NCBI GenBank assembly: GCA_032622095.1
Contig: CP136064.1
Coordinates: forward strand, 141,561,954-141,625,953
Reading direction: 5' to 3'
DNA length: 64,000 nt
DNA from: Siphonodentalium dalli
Lineage: Eukaryota; Mollusca; Scaphopoda; Gadilida; Siphonodentaliidae
Shown here: positions 10,101-24,400 of the stretch, piece by piece
Numbering within the stretch: position 1 is the stretch's first letter
Layout of the letters: each line of letters starts with the position of its first letter
Notes under the pieces: generated by a model
Database searches by the model: none
What the model saw: only the letters and a program-made list of their open reading frames with translations
Told to the model about the DNA's origin: nothing
Made by a program: the position numbers and the translations under genes

Positions 10101-13100
10101 ATGAAAAATTTCATGATGATCAGACTCAAGGTACGACCTATAGTCAGTGCTAAAGGATTTAGTCATACAAAGAGTAAAATCCAAGATGGTGGCCATGTTT
10201 TTTGGCCAAATGACCCCAAAATGACTCGTTCCCATCTACATGTCATTATTAACATTCATGACAAATTTTATGATGATCAGAATAAAGGTACGACCTGTAG
10301 CCCGTGCTAAAGGATTTAGTCATACAAAGAGTAAAATCCAAGATGGCTGCTGGCGGCCATGTTTTTCGGCCGAATGACCCCAAAATGACTCGTTCCCATC
10401 TACTTGTCATTGTTAACATCCATGACAAATTTTATGATGATCAGACTAAAGGTACGACCTGTAGCCCGTGCTAAAGAATTTAGTCATACAAAGAGTAAAA
10501 TCCAAGATAGCTGCTGGCGGCCATGTTTTTTGGCCGAATGACCCTAAAATTACTCGTTCCCATCTACATGTCAAAATTAACATCCATGACAAATTTCATG
10601 ATAATCAGGCGAAGAGTATGATCTGTGGCCCATGCTAATGGATTAAATTTTGAAATCAAAGATGGCCGCTGGCGGCCATGTTTTTTGTCCTAATGACCCC
10701 AAAATGACTCGTTCCCATCTACATTCCAATTTCAACAGCCATGACAAATTTCATGATGATCAGACTAAAGGTACGACCTGTAGCCCGTGCTAAAGGATTT
10801 AGTCATACAAAGAGTAAAATCCAAGATGGCTGCTGGTGGTCATATTTTTTGGCCGAATGACCCAAAAATGACTCGTTCCCATCTACGTGTCATTGTTAAC
10901 ATCCATGACAAATTTTATGATGATCAGACTAAAGGTACGACCTGTAGCCCGTGCTAAAGAATTTAGTCATACAAAGAGTAAAATCCAAGATGGCTGCTGG
11001 CGGCCATGTTTTTCGCCAATTGACCCCAAAATGACTCGTTCCCATCTACATTCCAATTTCAACAGCCATGACAAATTTTATGATGATCAGACTAAATGTA
11101 CGACCTGTAGCCCGTGCTAAAGGATTTAGTCATACAAAGAGTAAAATCCAAGATGGCTGCTGACGACCATGTTTTTCGGCCGAATGACCCCAAAATGACT
11201 CGTTCCCATCTACATTCCAATTTCAACAGCCATGACAAATTTTATGATGATCAGACTAAAGGTACGACCTGTAGCCCGTGCTAAATAATTTAGTCATACA
11301 AAGAGTAAAATCCAAGATAGCTGCTGGCGGCCATGTTTTTTGGCCGAATGACCCTAAAATTACTCGTTCCCATCTACATGTCAAAATTAACATCCATGAC
11401 AAATTTCATGATAATCAGGCGAAGAGTATGACCTGTGGCCCATGCTAATGGATTAAATTTTGAAATCCAAGATGGCCGCTGGCGGCCATGTTTTTTGTCC
11501 TAATGACCCCAAAATGACTCGTTCCCATCTACATGTCATTATTAACATTCATGACAAATTTTATGATGATCAGAATAAAGGTACGACCTTTAGCCCGTGC
11601 TAAAGGATTTAGTCATACAAAGAGTAAAATCCAAGATGGCTGCTGGCGGCCATGTTTTTCGGCCGAATGACCCCAAAATTACTCGTTCCCATCTACATGT
11701 CAATATTATCATCCATGACAAATTTCATGATGATCAGACAAACAGTACGACCTGTGGCCCGTGCTAATGGATTAAATTTTGAAATCCAAGATGGCCGCTG
11801 GCGGCCATGTTTTTCGTCCGAATGACCCCAAAATGACTCGTTCCCATCTACATGTCATTATTAACATTCATGACAAATTTTATGATGATCAGAATAAAGG
11901 TACGACCTTTAGCCCGTGCTAAAGGATTTAGTCATACAAAGAGTAAAATCCAAGATGGCTGCTGGCGGCCATGTTTTTCGGCCGAATGACCCCAAAATGA
12001 CTCGTTCCCATCTACATGTCATTGTTAACATCCATGACAAATTTTATGATGATCAGACTAAAGGTACGACCTGTAGCCCGTGCTAAATAATTTAGTCATA
12101 CAAAGAGTAAAATCCAAGATAGCTGCTGGCGGCCATGTTTTTTGGCCGAATGACCCCAAAATTACTCGTACCCATCTACATGTCAAAATTAACATCCATG
12201 ACAAATTTCATGATGATCAGGCAAAGAATATGACCTGTGGCCCGTGCTAATGGATTAAATTTTGAAATCAAAGATGGCCGCTGGCGGCCATGTTTTTCGT
12301 CCGAATGACCCCAAAATGACTCGTTCCCATCTACATGTCATTATTAACATTCATGACAAATTTTATGATGATCAGAATAAAGGTACGACCTGTAGCCCGT
12401 GCTAAAGGATTTAGTCATACAAAGAGTAAAATCCAAGATGGCTGCTGGCGGCCATGTTTTTCGGCCGAATGACCCCAAAATGACTCGTTCCCATCTACAT
12501 GTCAATATTATCATCCATGACAAATTTCATGATGATCAGACAAACAGTACGACCTGTGGCCCGTGCTAATGGATTAAATTTTGAAATCAAAGATGGCCGC
12601 TGGCGGCCATGTTTTTCGTCCGAATGACCCCAAAATGACTCGTTCCCATCTACATGTCATTATTAACATTCATGACAAATTTTATGATGATCAGAATAAA
12701 GGTACGACCTTTAGCCCGTGCTAAAGGATTTAGTCATACAAAGAGTAAAATCCAAGATGGCTGCTGGCGGCCATGTTTTTCGGCCGAATGACCCCAAAAT
12801 TAATGGTTCCCATCTACATGTCAATATTATCATCCATGACAAATTTCATGATGATCAGACAAACAGTACGACCTGTGGCCCGTGCTAATGGATTAAATTT
12901 TGAAATCCAAGATGGCCGCTGGCGGCCATGTTTTTCGTCCGAATGACCCCAAAATGACTCGTTCCCATCTACATGTCATTATTAACATTCATGACAAATT
13001 TTATGATGATCAGAATAAAGGTACGACCTTTAGCCCGTGCTAAAGGATTTAGTCATACAAAGAGTAAAATCCAAGATGGCTGCTGGCGGCCATGTTTTTC

Positions 13101-16100
13101 GGCCGAATGACCCCAAAATGACTCGTTCCCATCTACATGTCATTGTTAACATCCATGACAAATTTTATGATGATCAGACTAAAGGTACGACCTGTAGCCC
13201 GTGCTAAATAATTTAGTCATACAAAGAGTAAAATCCAAGATAGCTGCTGGCGGCCATGTTTTTTTACCGAATGACCCCAAAATTACGTGTTCCCATCTAC
13301 ATGTCAAAATTAACATCCATGACAAATTTCATGATGATCAGGCAAAGAATATGACCTGTGGCCCGTGCTAATGGATTAAATTTTGAAATCAAAGATGGCC
13401 GCTGGCGGCCATGTTTTTTGTCCTAATGACCCCAAAATGACTCGTTCCCATCTACATTCCAATTTCAACAGCCATGAAAAATTTCATGATGATCAGACTC
13501 AAGGTACGACCTATAGTCAGTGCTAAAGGATTTAGTCATACAAAGAGTAAAATCCAAGATGGTGGCCATGTTTTTTGGCCAAATGACCCCAAAATGACTC
13601 GTTCCCATCTACATGTCATTATTAACATTCATGACAAATTTTATGATGATCAGAATAAAGGTACGACCTGTAGCCCGTGCTAAAGGATTTAGTCATACAA
13701 AGAGTAAAATCCAAGATGGCTGCTGGCGGCCATGTTTTTCGGCCGAATGACCCCAAAATGACTCGTTCCCATCTACTTGTCATTGTTAACATCCATGACA
13801 AATTTTATGATGATCAGACTAAAGGTACGACCTGTAGCCCATGCTAAAGAATTTAGTCATACAAAGAGTAAAATCCAAGATAGCTGCTAGCGGCCATGTT
13901 TTTTGGCCGAATGACCCTAAAATTACTCGTTCCCATCTACATGTCAAAATTAACATCCATGACAAATTTCATGATAATCAGGCGAAGAGTATGACCTGTG
14001 GCCCATGCTAATGGATTAAATTTTGAAATCAAAGATGGCCGCTGGCGGCCATGTTTTTTGTCCTAATGACCCCAAAATGACTCGTTCCCATCTACATTCC
14101 AATTTCAACAGCCATGACAAATTTCATGATGATCAGACTAAAGGTACGACCTGTAGCCCGTGCTAAAGGATTTAGTCATACAAAGAGTAAAATCCAAGAT
14201 GGCTGCTGGTGGTAATATTTTTTGGCCGAATGACCCAAAAATGACTCGTTCCCATCTACGTGTCATTGTTAACATCCATGACAAATTTTATGATGATCAG
14301 ACTAAAGGTACGACCTGTAGCCCGTGCTAAAGAATTTAGTCATACAAAGAGTAAAATCCAAGATGGCTGCTGGCGGCCATGTTTTTCGCCAAATGACCCC
14401 AAAATGACTCGTTCCCATCTACATTCCAATTTCAACAGCCATGACAAATTTTATGATGATCAGACTAAATGTACGACCTGTAGCCCGTGCTAAAGGATTT
14501 AGTCATACAAAGAGTAAAATCCAAGATGGCTGCTGACGACCATGTTTTTCGGCCGAATGACCCCAAAATGACTCGTTCCCATCTACATGTCATTGTTAAC
14601 ATCCATGACAAATTTTATGATGATCAGACTAAAGGTACGACCTGTAGCCCGTGCTAAATAATTTAGTCATACAAAGAGTAAAATCCAAGATAGCTGCTGG
14701 CGGCCATGTTTTTTGGCCGAATGACCCTAAAATTACTCGTTCCCATCTACATGTCAAAATTAACATCCATGACAAATTTCATGATAATCAGGCGAAGAGT
14801 ATGACCTGTGGCCCATGCTAATGGATTAAATTTTGAAATCCAAGATGGCCGCTGGCGGCCATGTTTTTTGTCCTAATGACCCCAAAATGACTCGTTCCCA
14901 TCTACATGTCATTATTAACATTCATGACAAATTTTATGATGATCAGAATAAAGGTACGACCTTTAGCCCGTGCTAAAGGATTTAGTCATACAAAGAGTAA
15001 AATCCAAGATGGCTGCTGGCGGCCATGTTTTTCGGCCGAATGACCCCAAAATTACTCGTTCCCATCTACATGTCAATATTATCATCCATGACAAATTTCA
15101 TGATGATCAGACAAACAGTACGACCTGTGGCCCGTGCTAATGGATTAAATTTTGAAATCCAAGATGGCCGCTGGCGGCCATGTTTTTCGTCCGAATGACC
15201 CCAAAATGACTCGTTCCCATCTACATGTCATTATTAACATTCATGACAAATTTTATGATGATCAGAATAAAGGTACGACCTGTAGCCCGTGCTAAAGGAT
15301 TTAGTCATACAAAGAGTAAAATCCAAGATGGCTGCTGGCGGCCATGTTTTTCGGCCGAATGACCCCAAAATGACTCGTTCCCATCTACATGTCATTGTTA
15401 ACATCCATGACAAATTTTATGATGATCAGACTAAAGGTACGACCTGTAGCCCGTGCTAAATAATTTAGTCATACAAAGAGTAAAATCCAAGATAGCTGCT
15501 GGCGGCCATGTTTTTTGGCCGAATGACCCCAAAATTACTCGTACCCATCTACATGTCAAAATTAACATCCATGACAAATTTCATGATGATCAGGCAAAGA
15601 ATATGACCTGTGGCCCGTGCTAATGGATTAAATTTTGAAATCAAAGATGGCCGCTGGCGGCCATGTTTTTCGTCCGAATGACCCCAAAATGACTCGTTCC
15701 CATCTACATGTCATTATTAACATTCATGACAAATTTTATGATGATCAGAATAAAGGTACGACCTGTAGCCCGTGCTAAAGGATTTAGTCATACAAAGAGT
15801 AAAATCCAAGATGGCTGCTGGCGGCCATGTTTTTCGGCCGAATGACCCCAAAATGACTCGTTCCCATCTACATGTCATTGTTAACATCCATGACAAATTT
15901 TATGATGATCAGACTAAAGGTACGACCTGTATCCCGTGCTAAAGAATTTAGTCATACAAAGAGTAAAATCCAAGATAGCTGCTGGCGGCCATGTTTTTAG
16001 GCCGAATGACCCTAAAATTACTCGTTCCCATCTACATGTCAAAATTATCATCCATAACAAATTTCATGATGATCAGACAAACAGTTCGACCTGTGGCCCG

Positions 16101-19100
16101 TGCTAATGGATTAAATTTTGAAATCCAAGATGGCCGCTGGCGGCCATGTTTTTCGTCCGAATGACCCCAAAATGACTCGTTCCCATCTACATGTCATTAT
16201 TAACATTCATGACAAATTTTATGATGATCAGAATAAAGGTACGACCTTTAGCCCGTGCTAAAGGATTTAGTCATACAAAGAGTAAAATCCAAGATGGCTG
16301 CTGGCGGCCATGTTTTTCGGCCGAATGACCCCAAAATTAATGGTTCCCATCTGCATGTCAATATTATCATCCATGACAAATTTCATGATGATCAGACAAA
16401 CAGTACGACCTGTGGCCCGTGCTAATGGATTAAATTTTGAAATCCAAGATGGCCGCTGGCGGCCATGTTTTTCGTCCGAATGACCCCAAAATGACTCGTT
16501 CCCATCTACATGTCATTATTAACATTCATGACAAATTTTATGATGATCAGAATAAAGGTACGACCTTTAGCCCGTGCTAAAGGATTTAGTCATACAAAGA
16601 GTAAAATCCAAGATGGCTGCTGGCGGCCATGTTTTTTGGCCGAATGACCCCAAAATGACTCGTTCCCACCTACATGTCATTGTTAACATCCATGACAAAT
16701 TTTATGATGATCAGACTAAAGGTACGACCTGTAGCCCGTGCTAAATAATTTAGTCATACAAAGAGTAAAATCCAAGATAGCTGCTGGCGGCCATGTTTTT
16801 TGGCCGAATGACCCCAAAATTACTCGTTCCCATCTACATGTCAAAATTAACATCCATGACAAATTTCATGATGATCAGGCAAAGAATATGACCTGTGGCC
16901 CGTGCTAATGGATTAAATTTTGAAATCAAAGATGGCCGCTGGCGGCCATGTTTTTTGTCCTAATGACCCCAAAATGACTCGTTCCCATCTACATTCCAAT
17001 TTCAACAGCCATGAAAAATTTCATGATGATCAGACTCAAGGTACGACCTATAGTCAGTGCTAAAGGATTTAGTCATACAAAGAGTAAAATCCAAGATGGT
17101 GGCCATGTTTTTTGGCCAAATGACCCCAAAATGACTCGTTCCCATCTACATGTCATTATTAACATTCATGACAAATTTTATGATGATCAGAATAAAGGTA
17201 CGACCTGTAGCCCGTGCTAAAGGATTTAGTCATACAAAGAGTAAAATCCAAGATGGCTGCTGGCGGCCATGTTTTTCGGCCGAATGACCCCAAAATGACT
17301 CGTTCCCATCTACTTGTCATTGTTAACATCCATGACAAATTTTATGATGATCAGACTAAAGGTACGACCTGTAGCCCGTGCTAAAGAATTTAGTCATACA
17401 AAGAGTAAAATCCAAGATAGCTGCTGGCGGCCATGTTTTTTGGCCGAATGACCCTAAAATTACTCGTTCCCATCTACATGTCAAAATTAACATCCATGAC
17501 AAATTTCATGATAATCAGGCGAAGAGTATGACCTGTGGCCCATGCTAATGGATTAAATTTTGAAATCAAAGATGGCCGCTGGCGGCCATGTTTTTTGTCC
17601 TAATGACCCCAAAATGACTCGTTCCCATCTACATTCCAATTTCAACAGCCATGACAAATTTCATGATGATCAGACTAAAGGTACGACCTGTAGCCCGTGC
17701 TAAAGGATTTAGTCATACAAAGAGTAAAATCCAAGATGGCTGCTGGTGGTCATATTTTTTGGCCGAATGACCCAAAAATGACTCGTTCCCATCTACGTGT
17801 CATTGTTAACATCCATGACAAATTTTATGATGATCAGACTAAAGGTACAACCTGTAGCCCGTGCTAAAGAATTTAGTCATACAAAGAGTAAAATCCAAGA
17901 TGGCTGCTGGCGGCCATGTTTTTCGCCAAATGACCCCAAAATGACTCGTTCCCATCTACATTCCAATTTCAACAGCCATGACAAATTTTATGATGATCAG
18001 ACTATAAAATGTACGACCTGTAGCCCGTGCTAAAGGATTTAGTCATACAAAGAGTAAAATCCAAGATGGCTGCTGACGACCATGTTTTTCGGCCGAATGA
18101 CCCCAAAATGACTCGTTCCCATCTACATGTCATTGTTAACATCCATGACAAATTTTATGATGATCAGACTAAAGGTACGACCTGTAGCCCGTGCTAAAGA
18201 ATTTAGTCATACAAAGAGTAAAATCCAAGATAGCTGCTGGCGGCCATGTTTTTTGGCCGAATGACCCTAAAATTACTCGTTCCCATCTACATGTCAAAAT
18301 TAACATCCATGACAAATTTCATGATAATCAGGCGAAGAGTATGACCTGTGGCCCATGCTAATGGATTAAATTTTGAAATCCAAGATGGCCGCTGGCGGCC
18401 ATGTTTTTTGTCCTAATGACCCCAAAATGACTCGTTCCCATCTACATGTCATTATTAACATTCATTACAAATTTTATGATGATCAGAATAAAGGTACGAC
18501 CTTTAGCCCGTGCTAAAGGATTTAGTCATACAAAGAGTAAAATCCAAGATGGCTGCTGGCGGCCATGTTTTTCGGCCGAATGACCCCAAAATTACTCGTT
18601 CCCATCTACATGTCAATATTATCATCCATGACAAATTTCATGATGATCAGACAAACAGTACGACCTGTGGCCCGTGCTAATGGATTAAATTTTGAAATCC
18701 AAGATGGCCGCTGGCGGCCATGTTTTTCGTCCGAATGACCCCAAAATGACTCGTTCCCATCTACATGTCATTATTAACATCCATGACAAATTTTATGATG
18801 ATCAGACTAAAGGTACAACCTGTAGCCCGTGCTAAAGAATTTAGTCATACAAAGAGTAAAATCCAAGATGGCTGCTGGCGGCCATGTTTTTCGCCAAATG
18901 ACCCCAAAATGACTCGTTCCCATCTACATTCCAATTTCAACAGCCATGACAAATTTTATGATGATCAGACTATAAAATGTACGACCTGTAGCCCGTGCTA
19001 AAGGATTTAGTCATACAAAGAGTAAAATCCAAGATGGCTGCTGACGACCATGTTTTTCGGCCGAATGACCCCAAAATGACTCGTTCCCATCTACATGTCA

Positions 19101-20460
19101 TTGTTAACATCCATGACAAATTTTATGATGATCAGACTAAAGGTACGACCTGTAGCCCGTGCTAAAGAATTTAGTCATACAAAGAGTAAAATCCAAGATA
19201 GCTGCTGGCGGCCATGTTTTTTGGCCGAATGACCCTAAAATTACTCGTTCCCATCTACATGTCAAAATTAACATCCATGACAAATTTCATGATAATCAGG
19301 CGAAGAGTATGACCTGTGGCCCATGCTAATGGATTAAATTTTGAAATCCAAGATGGCCGCTGGCGGCCATGTTTTTTGTCCTAATGACCCCAAAATGACT
19401 CGTTCCCATCTACATGTCATTATTAACATTCATGACAAATTTTATGATGATCAGAATAAAGGTACGACCTTTAGCCCGTGCTAAAGGATTTAGTCATACA
19501 AAGAGTAAAATCCAAGATGGCTGCTGGCGGCCATGTTTTTCGGCCGAATGACCCCAAAATTACTCGTTCCCATCTACATGTCAATATTATCATCCATGAC
19601 AAATTTCATGATGATCAGACAAACAGTACGACCTGTGGCCCGTGCTAATGGATTAAATTTTGAAATCCAAGATGGCCGCTGGCGGCCATGTTTTTCGTCC
19701 GAATGACCCCAAAATGACTCGTTCCCATCTACATGTCATTATTAACATTCATGACAAATTTTATGATGATCAGAATAAAGGTACGACCTTTAGCCCGTGC
19801 TAAAGGATTTAGTCATACAAAGAGTAAAATCCAAGATGGCTGCTGGCGGCCATGTTTTTTGGCCGAATGACCCCAAAATGACTCGTTCCCATCTACATGT
19901 CATTGTTAACATCCATGACAAATTTTATGATGATCAGACTAAAGGTATGACCTGTAGCCCGTGCTAAATAATTTAGTCATACAAAGAGTAAAATCCAAGA
20001 TAGCTGCTGGCGGCCATGTTTTTTGGCCGAATGACCCCAAAATTACTCGTTCCCATCTACATGTCAAAATTAACATCCATGACAAATTTCATGATGATCA
20101 GGCAAAGAATATGACCTGTGGCCCGTGCTAATGGATTAAATTTTGAAATCAAAGATGGCCGCTGGCGGCCATGTTTTTCGTCCGAATGACCCCAAAATGA
20201 CTTGTTCCCATCTACATGTCATTATTAACATTCATGACAAATTTTATGATGATCAGAATAAAGGTACGACCTTTAGCCCGTGCTAAAGGATTTAGTCATA
20301 CAAAGAGTAAAATCCAAGATGGCTGCTGGCGGCCATGTTTTTCGGCCGAATGACCCCAAAATGACTCGTTCCCATCTACATGTCATTGTTAACATCCATG
20401 ACAAATTTTATGATGATCAGACTAAAGGTACGACCTGTAGCCCGTGCTAAAGAATTTAGT
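10101..20460 (+). repeat. Higher-order repeat block I (period 3.37-3.54 kb)
   Basis: A rare monomer variant with an internal deletion (CCAAGATGGTGGCCATG) recurs at 10181, 13554 and 17091, intervals of 3,373 and 3,537 bp, i.e. 21 and 22 monomers. The 210-bp segments from 10101, 13474 and 17011 give identical translations, while neighbouring monomer types are clearly diverged. Outer boundaries are approximate, and the unit probably starts somewhat upstream. Confidence 0.85.
17797..19000 (+). repeat. Local 968-bp duplication of six monomers
   Basis: The segment starting at 17797 recurs at 18765 with an identical 78-codon translation, 968 bp later. The second copy starts in a chimeric monomer: ATGTCATTATTAACAT of one type joins CCATGACAAATTT and GACTAAAGGTACAACC of another. 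Confidence 0.8.
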
Positions 20461-21410
20461 CATACAAAGAGTAAAATCCAAGATAGCTGCTGGCGGCCAT
20501 GTTTTTTGGCCGAATGACCCTAAAATTACTCGTTCCCATCTACATGTCAAAATTAACATCCATGACAAATTTCATGATAATCAGGCAAAGAGTATGACCT
20601 GTGGCCCATGCTAATGGATTAAATTTTGAAATCCAAGATGGCCGCTGGCGGCCATGTTTTTTGTCCTAATGACCCCAAAATGACTCGTTCCCATCTACAT
20701 GTCATTATTAACATTCATGACAAATTTTATGATGATCAGAATAAAGGTACGACCTTTAGCCCGTGCTAAAGGATTTAGTCATACAAAGAGTAAAATCCAA
20801 GATGGCTGCTGGCGGCCATATTTTTCGGCCGAATGACCCCAAAATGACTCGTTCCCATCTACATGTCATTGTTAACATCCATGACAAATTTTATGATGAT
20901 CAGACTAAAGGTACGACCTGTAGCCCGTGCTAAAGAATTTAGTCATACAAAGAGTAAAATCCAAGATAGCTGCTGGCGGCCATGTTTTTTGGCCGAATGA
21001 CCCCAAAATGACTTGTTCCCATCTACATTTCATTATTAACATTCATGACAAATTTTATGATGATCAGAATAAAGGTACGACCTGTAGCCCGTGCTAAAGG
21101 ATTTAGTCATACAAAGAGTAAAATCCAAGATGGCTGCTGGCGGCCATGTTTTTCGGCCGAATGACCCCAAAATGACTCGTTCCCATCTACTTGTCATTGT
21201 TAACATCCATGACAAATTTTATGATGATCAGACTAAAGGTACGACCTGTAGCCCGTGCTAAAGAATTTAGTCATACAAAGAGTAAAATCCAAGATAGCTG
21301 CTGGCGGCCATGTTTTTTGGCCGAATGACCCTAAAATTACTCGTTCCCATCTACATGTCAAAATTAACATCCATGACAAATTTCATGATAATCAGGCGAA
21401 GAGTATGACC

Positions 21411-24400
21411 TGTGGCTAATGCTAATGGATTAAATTTTGAAATCAAAGATGGCCGCTGGCGGCCATGTTTTTTGTCCTAATGACCCCAAAATGACTCGTT
21501 CCCATCTACATTCCAATTTCAACAGCCATGACAAATTTCATGATGATCAGACTAAAGGTACGACCTGTAGCCCGTGCTAAAGGATTTAGTCATACAAAGA
21601 GTAAAATCCAAGATGGCTGCTGGTGGTCATATTTTTTGGCCGAATGACCCAAAAATGACTCGTTCCCATCTACGTGTCATTGTTAACATCCATGACAAAT
21701 TTTATGATGATCAGACTAAAGGTACGACCTGTAGCCCGTGCTAAAGAATTTTGTCATACAAAGAGTAAAATCCAAGATAGCTGCTGGCGGCCATGTTTTT
21801 TGGCCGAATGACCCTAAAATTACTCGTTCCCATCTACATGTCAAAATTAACATCCATGACAAATTTCATGATAATCAGGCAAAGAGTATGACCTGTGGCC
21901 CATGCTAATGGATTAAATTTTGAAATCCAAGATGGCCGCTGGCGGCCATGTTTTTTGTCCTAATGACACCAAAATGACTCGTTCCCATCTACATGTCATT
22001 ATTAACATTCATGACAAATTTTATGATGATCAGAATAAAGGTACGACCTTTAGCCCGTGCTAAAGGATTTAGTCATACAAAGAGTAAAATCCAAGATGGC
22101 TGCTGGCGGCCATGTTTTTCGGCCGAATGACCCCAAAATTACTCGTTCCCATCTACATGTCAATATTATCATCCATGACAAATTTCATGATGATCAGACA
22201 AACAGTACGACCTGTGGCCCGTGCTAATGGATTAAATTTTGAAATCCAAGATGGCCGCTGGCGGCCATGTTTTTCGTCCGAATGACCCCAAAATGACTCG
22301 TTCCCATCTACATGTCATTATTAACATCCATGACAAATTTTATGATGATCAGACTAAAGGTACAACCTGTAGCCCGTGCTAAAGAATTTAGTCATACAAA
22401 GAGTAAAATCCAAGATGGCTGCTGGCGGCCATGTTTTTCGCCAAATGACCCCAAAATGACTCGTTCCCATCTACATTCCAATTTCAACAGCCATGACAAA
22501 TTTTATGATGATCAGACTATAAAATGTACGACCTGTAGCCCGTGCTAAAGGATTTAGTCATACAAAGAGTAAAATCCAAGATGGCTGCTGACGACCATGT
22601 TTTTCGGCCGAATGACCCCAAAATGACTCGTTCCCATCTACATGTCATTGTTAACATCCATGACAAATTTTATGATGATCAGACTAAAGGTACGACCTGT
22701 AGCCCGTGCTAAAGAATTTAGTCATACAAAGAGTAAAATCCAAGATAGCTGCTGGCGGCCATGTTTTTTGGCCGAATGACCCTAAAATTACTCGTTCCCA
22801 TCTACATGTCAAAATTAACATCCATGACAAATTTCATGATAATCAGGCGAAGAGTATGACCTGTGGCCCATGCTAATGGATTAAATTTTGAAATCCAAGA
22901 TGGCCGCTGGCGGCCATGTTTTTTGTCCTAATGACCCCAAAATGACTCGTTCCCATCTACATGTCATTATTAACATTCATGACAAATTTTATGATGATCA
23001 GAATAAAGGTACGACCTTTAGCCCGTGCTAAAGTATTTAGTCATACAAAGAGTAAAATCCAAGATGGCTGCTGGCGGCCATGTTTTTCGGCCGAATGACC
23101 CCAAAATTACTCGTTCCCATCTACATGTCAATATTATCATCCATGACAAATTTCATGATGATCAGACAAACAGTACGACCTGTGGCCCGTGCTAATGGAT
23201 TAAATTTTGAAATCCAAGATGGCCGCTGGCGGCCATGTTTTTCGTCCGAATGACCCCAAAATGACTCGTTCCCATCTACATGTCATTATTAACATTCATG
23301 ACAAATTTTATGATGATCAGAATAAAGGTACGACCTTTAGCCCGTGCTAAAGGATTTAGTCATACAAAGAGTAAAATCCAAGATGGCTGCTGGCGGCCAT
23401 GTTTTTCGGCCGAATGACCCCAAAATGACTCGTTCCCATCTACATGTCATTGTTAACATCCATGACAAATTTTATGATGATCAGACTAAAGGTATGACCT
23501 GTAGCCCGTGCTAAATAATTTAGTCATACAAAGAGTAAAATCCAAGATAGCTGCTGGCGGCCATGTTTTTTGGCCGAATGACCCCAAAATTACTCGTTCC
23601 CATCTACATGTCAAAATTAACATCCATGACAAATTTCATGATGATCAGGCAAAGAATATGACCTGTGGCCCGTGCTAATGGATTAAATTTTGAAATCAAA
23701 GATGGCCGCTGGCGGCCATGTTTTTCGTCCGAATGACCCCAAAATGACTTGTTCCCATCTACATGTCATTATTAACATTCATGACAAATTTTATGATGAT
23801 CAGAATAAAGGTACGACCTTTAGCCCGTGCTAAAGGATTTAGTCATACAAAGAGTAAAATCCAAGATGGCTGCTGGCGGCCATGTTTTTCGGCCGAATGA
23901 CCCCAAAATGACTCGTTCCCATCTACATGTCATTGTTAACATCCATGACAAATTTTATGATGATCAGACTAAAGGTACGACCTGTAGCCCGTGCTAAAGA
24001 ATTTAGTCATACAAAGAGTAAAATCCAAGATAGCTGCTGGCGGCCATGTTTTTTGGCCGAATGACCCTAAAATTACTCGTTCCCATCTACATGTCAAAAT
24101 TAACATCCATGACAAATTTCATGATAATCAGGCAAAGAGTATGACCTGTGGCCCATGCTAATGGATTAAATTTTGAAATCCAAGATGGCCGCTGGCGGCC
24201 ATGTTTTTTGTCCTAATGACCCCAAAATGACTCGTTCCCATCTACATGTCATTATTAACATTCATGACAAATTTTATGATGATCAGAATAAAGGTACGAC
24301 CTTTAGCCCGTGCTAAAGGATTTAGTCATACAAAGAGTAAAATCCAAGATGGCTGCTGGCGGCCATATTTTTCGGCCGAATGACCCCAAAATGACTCGTT

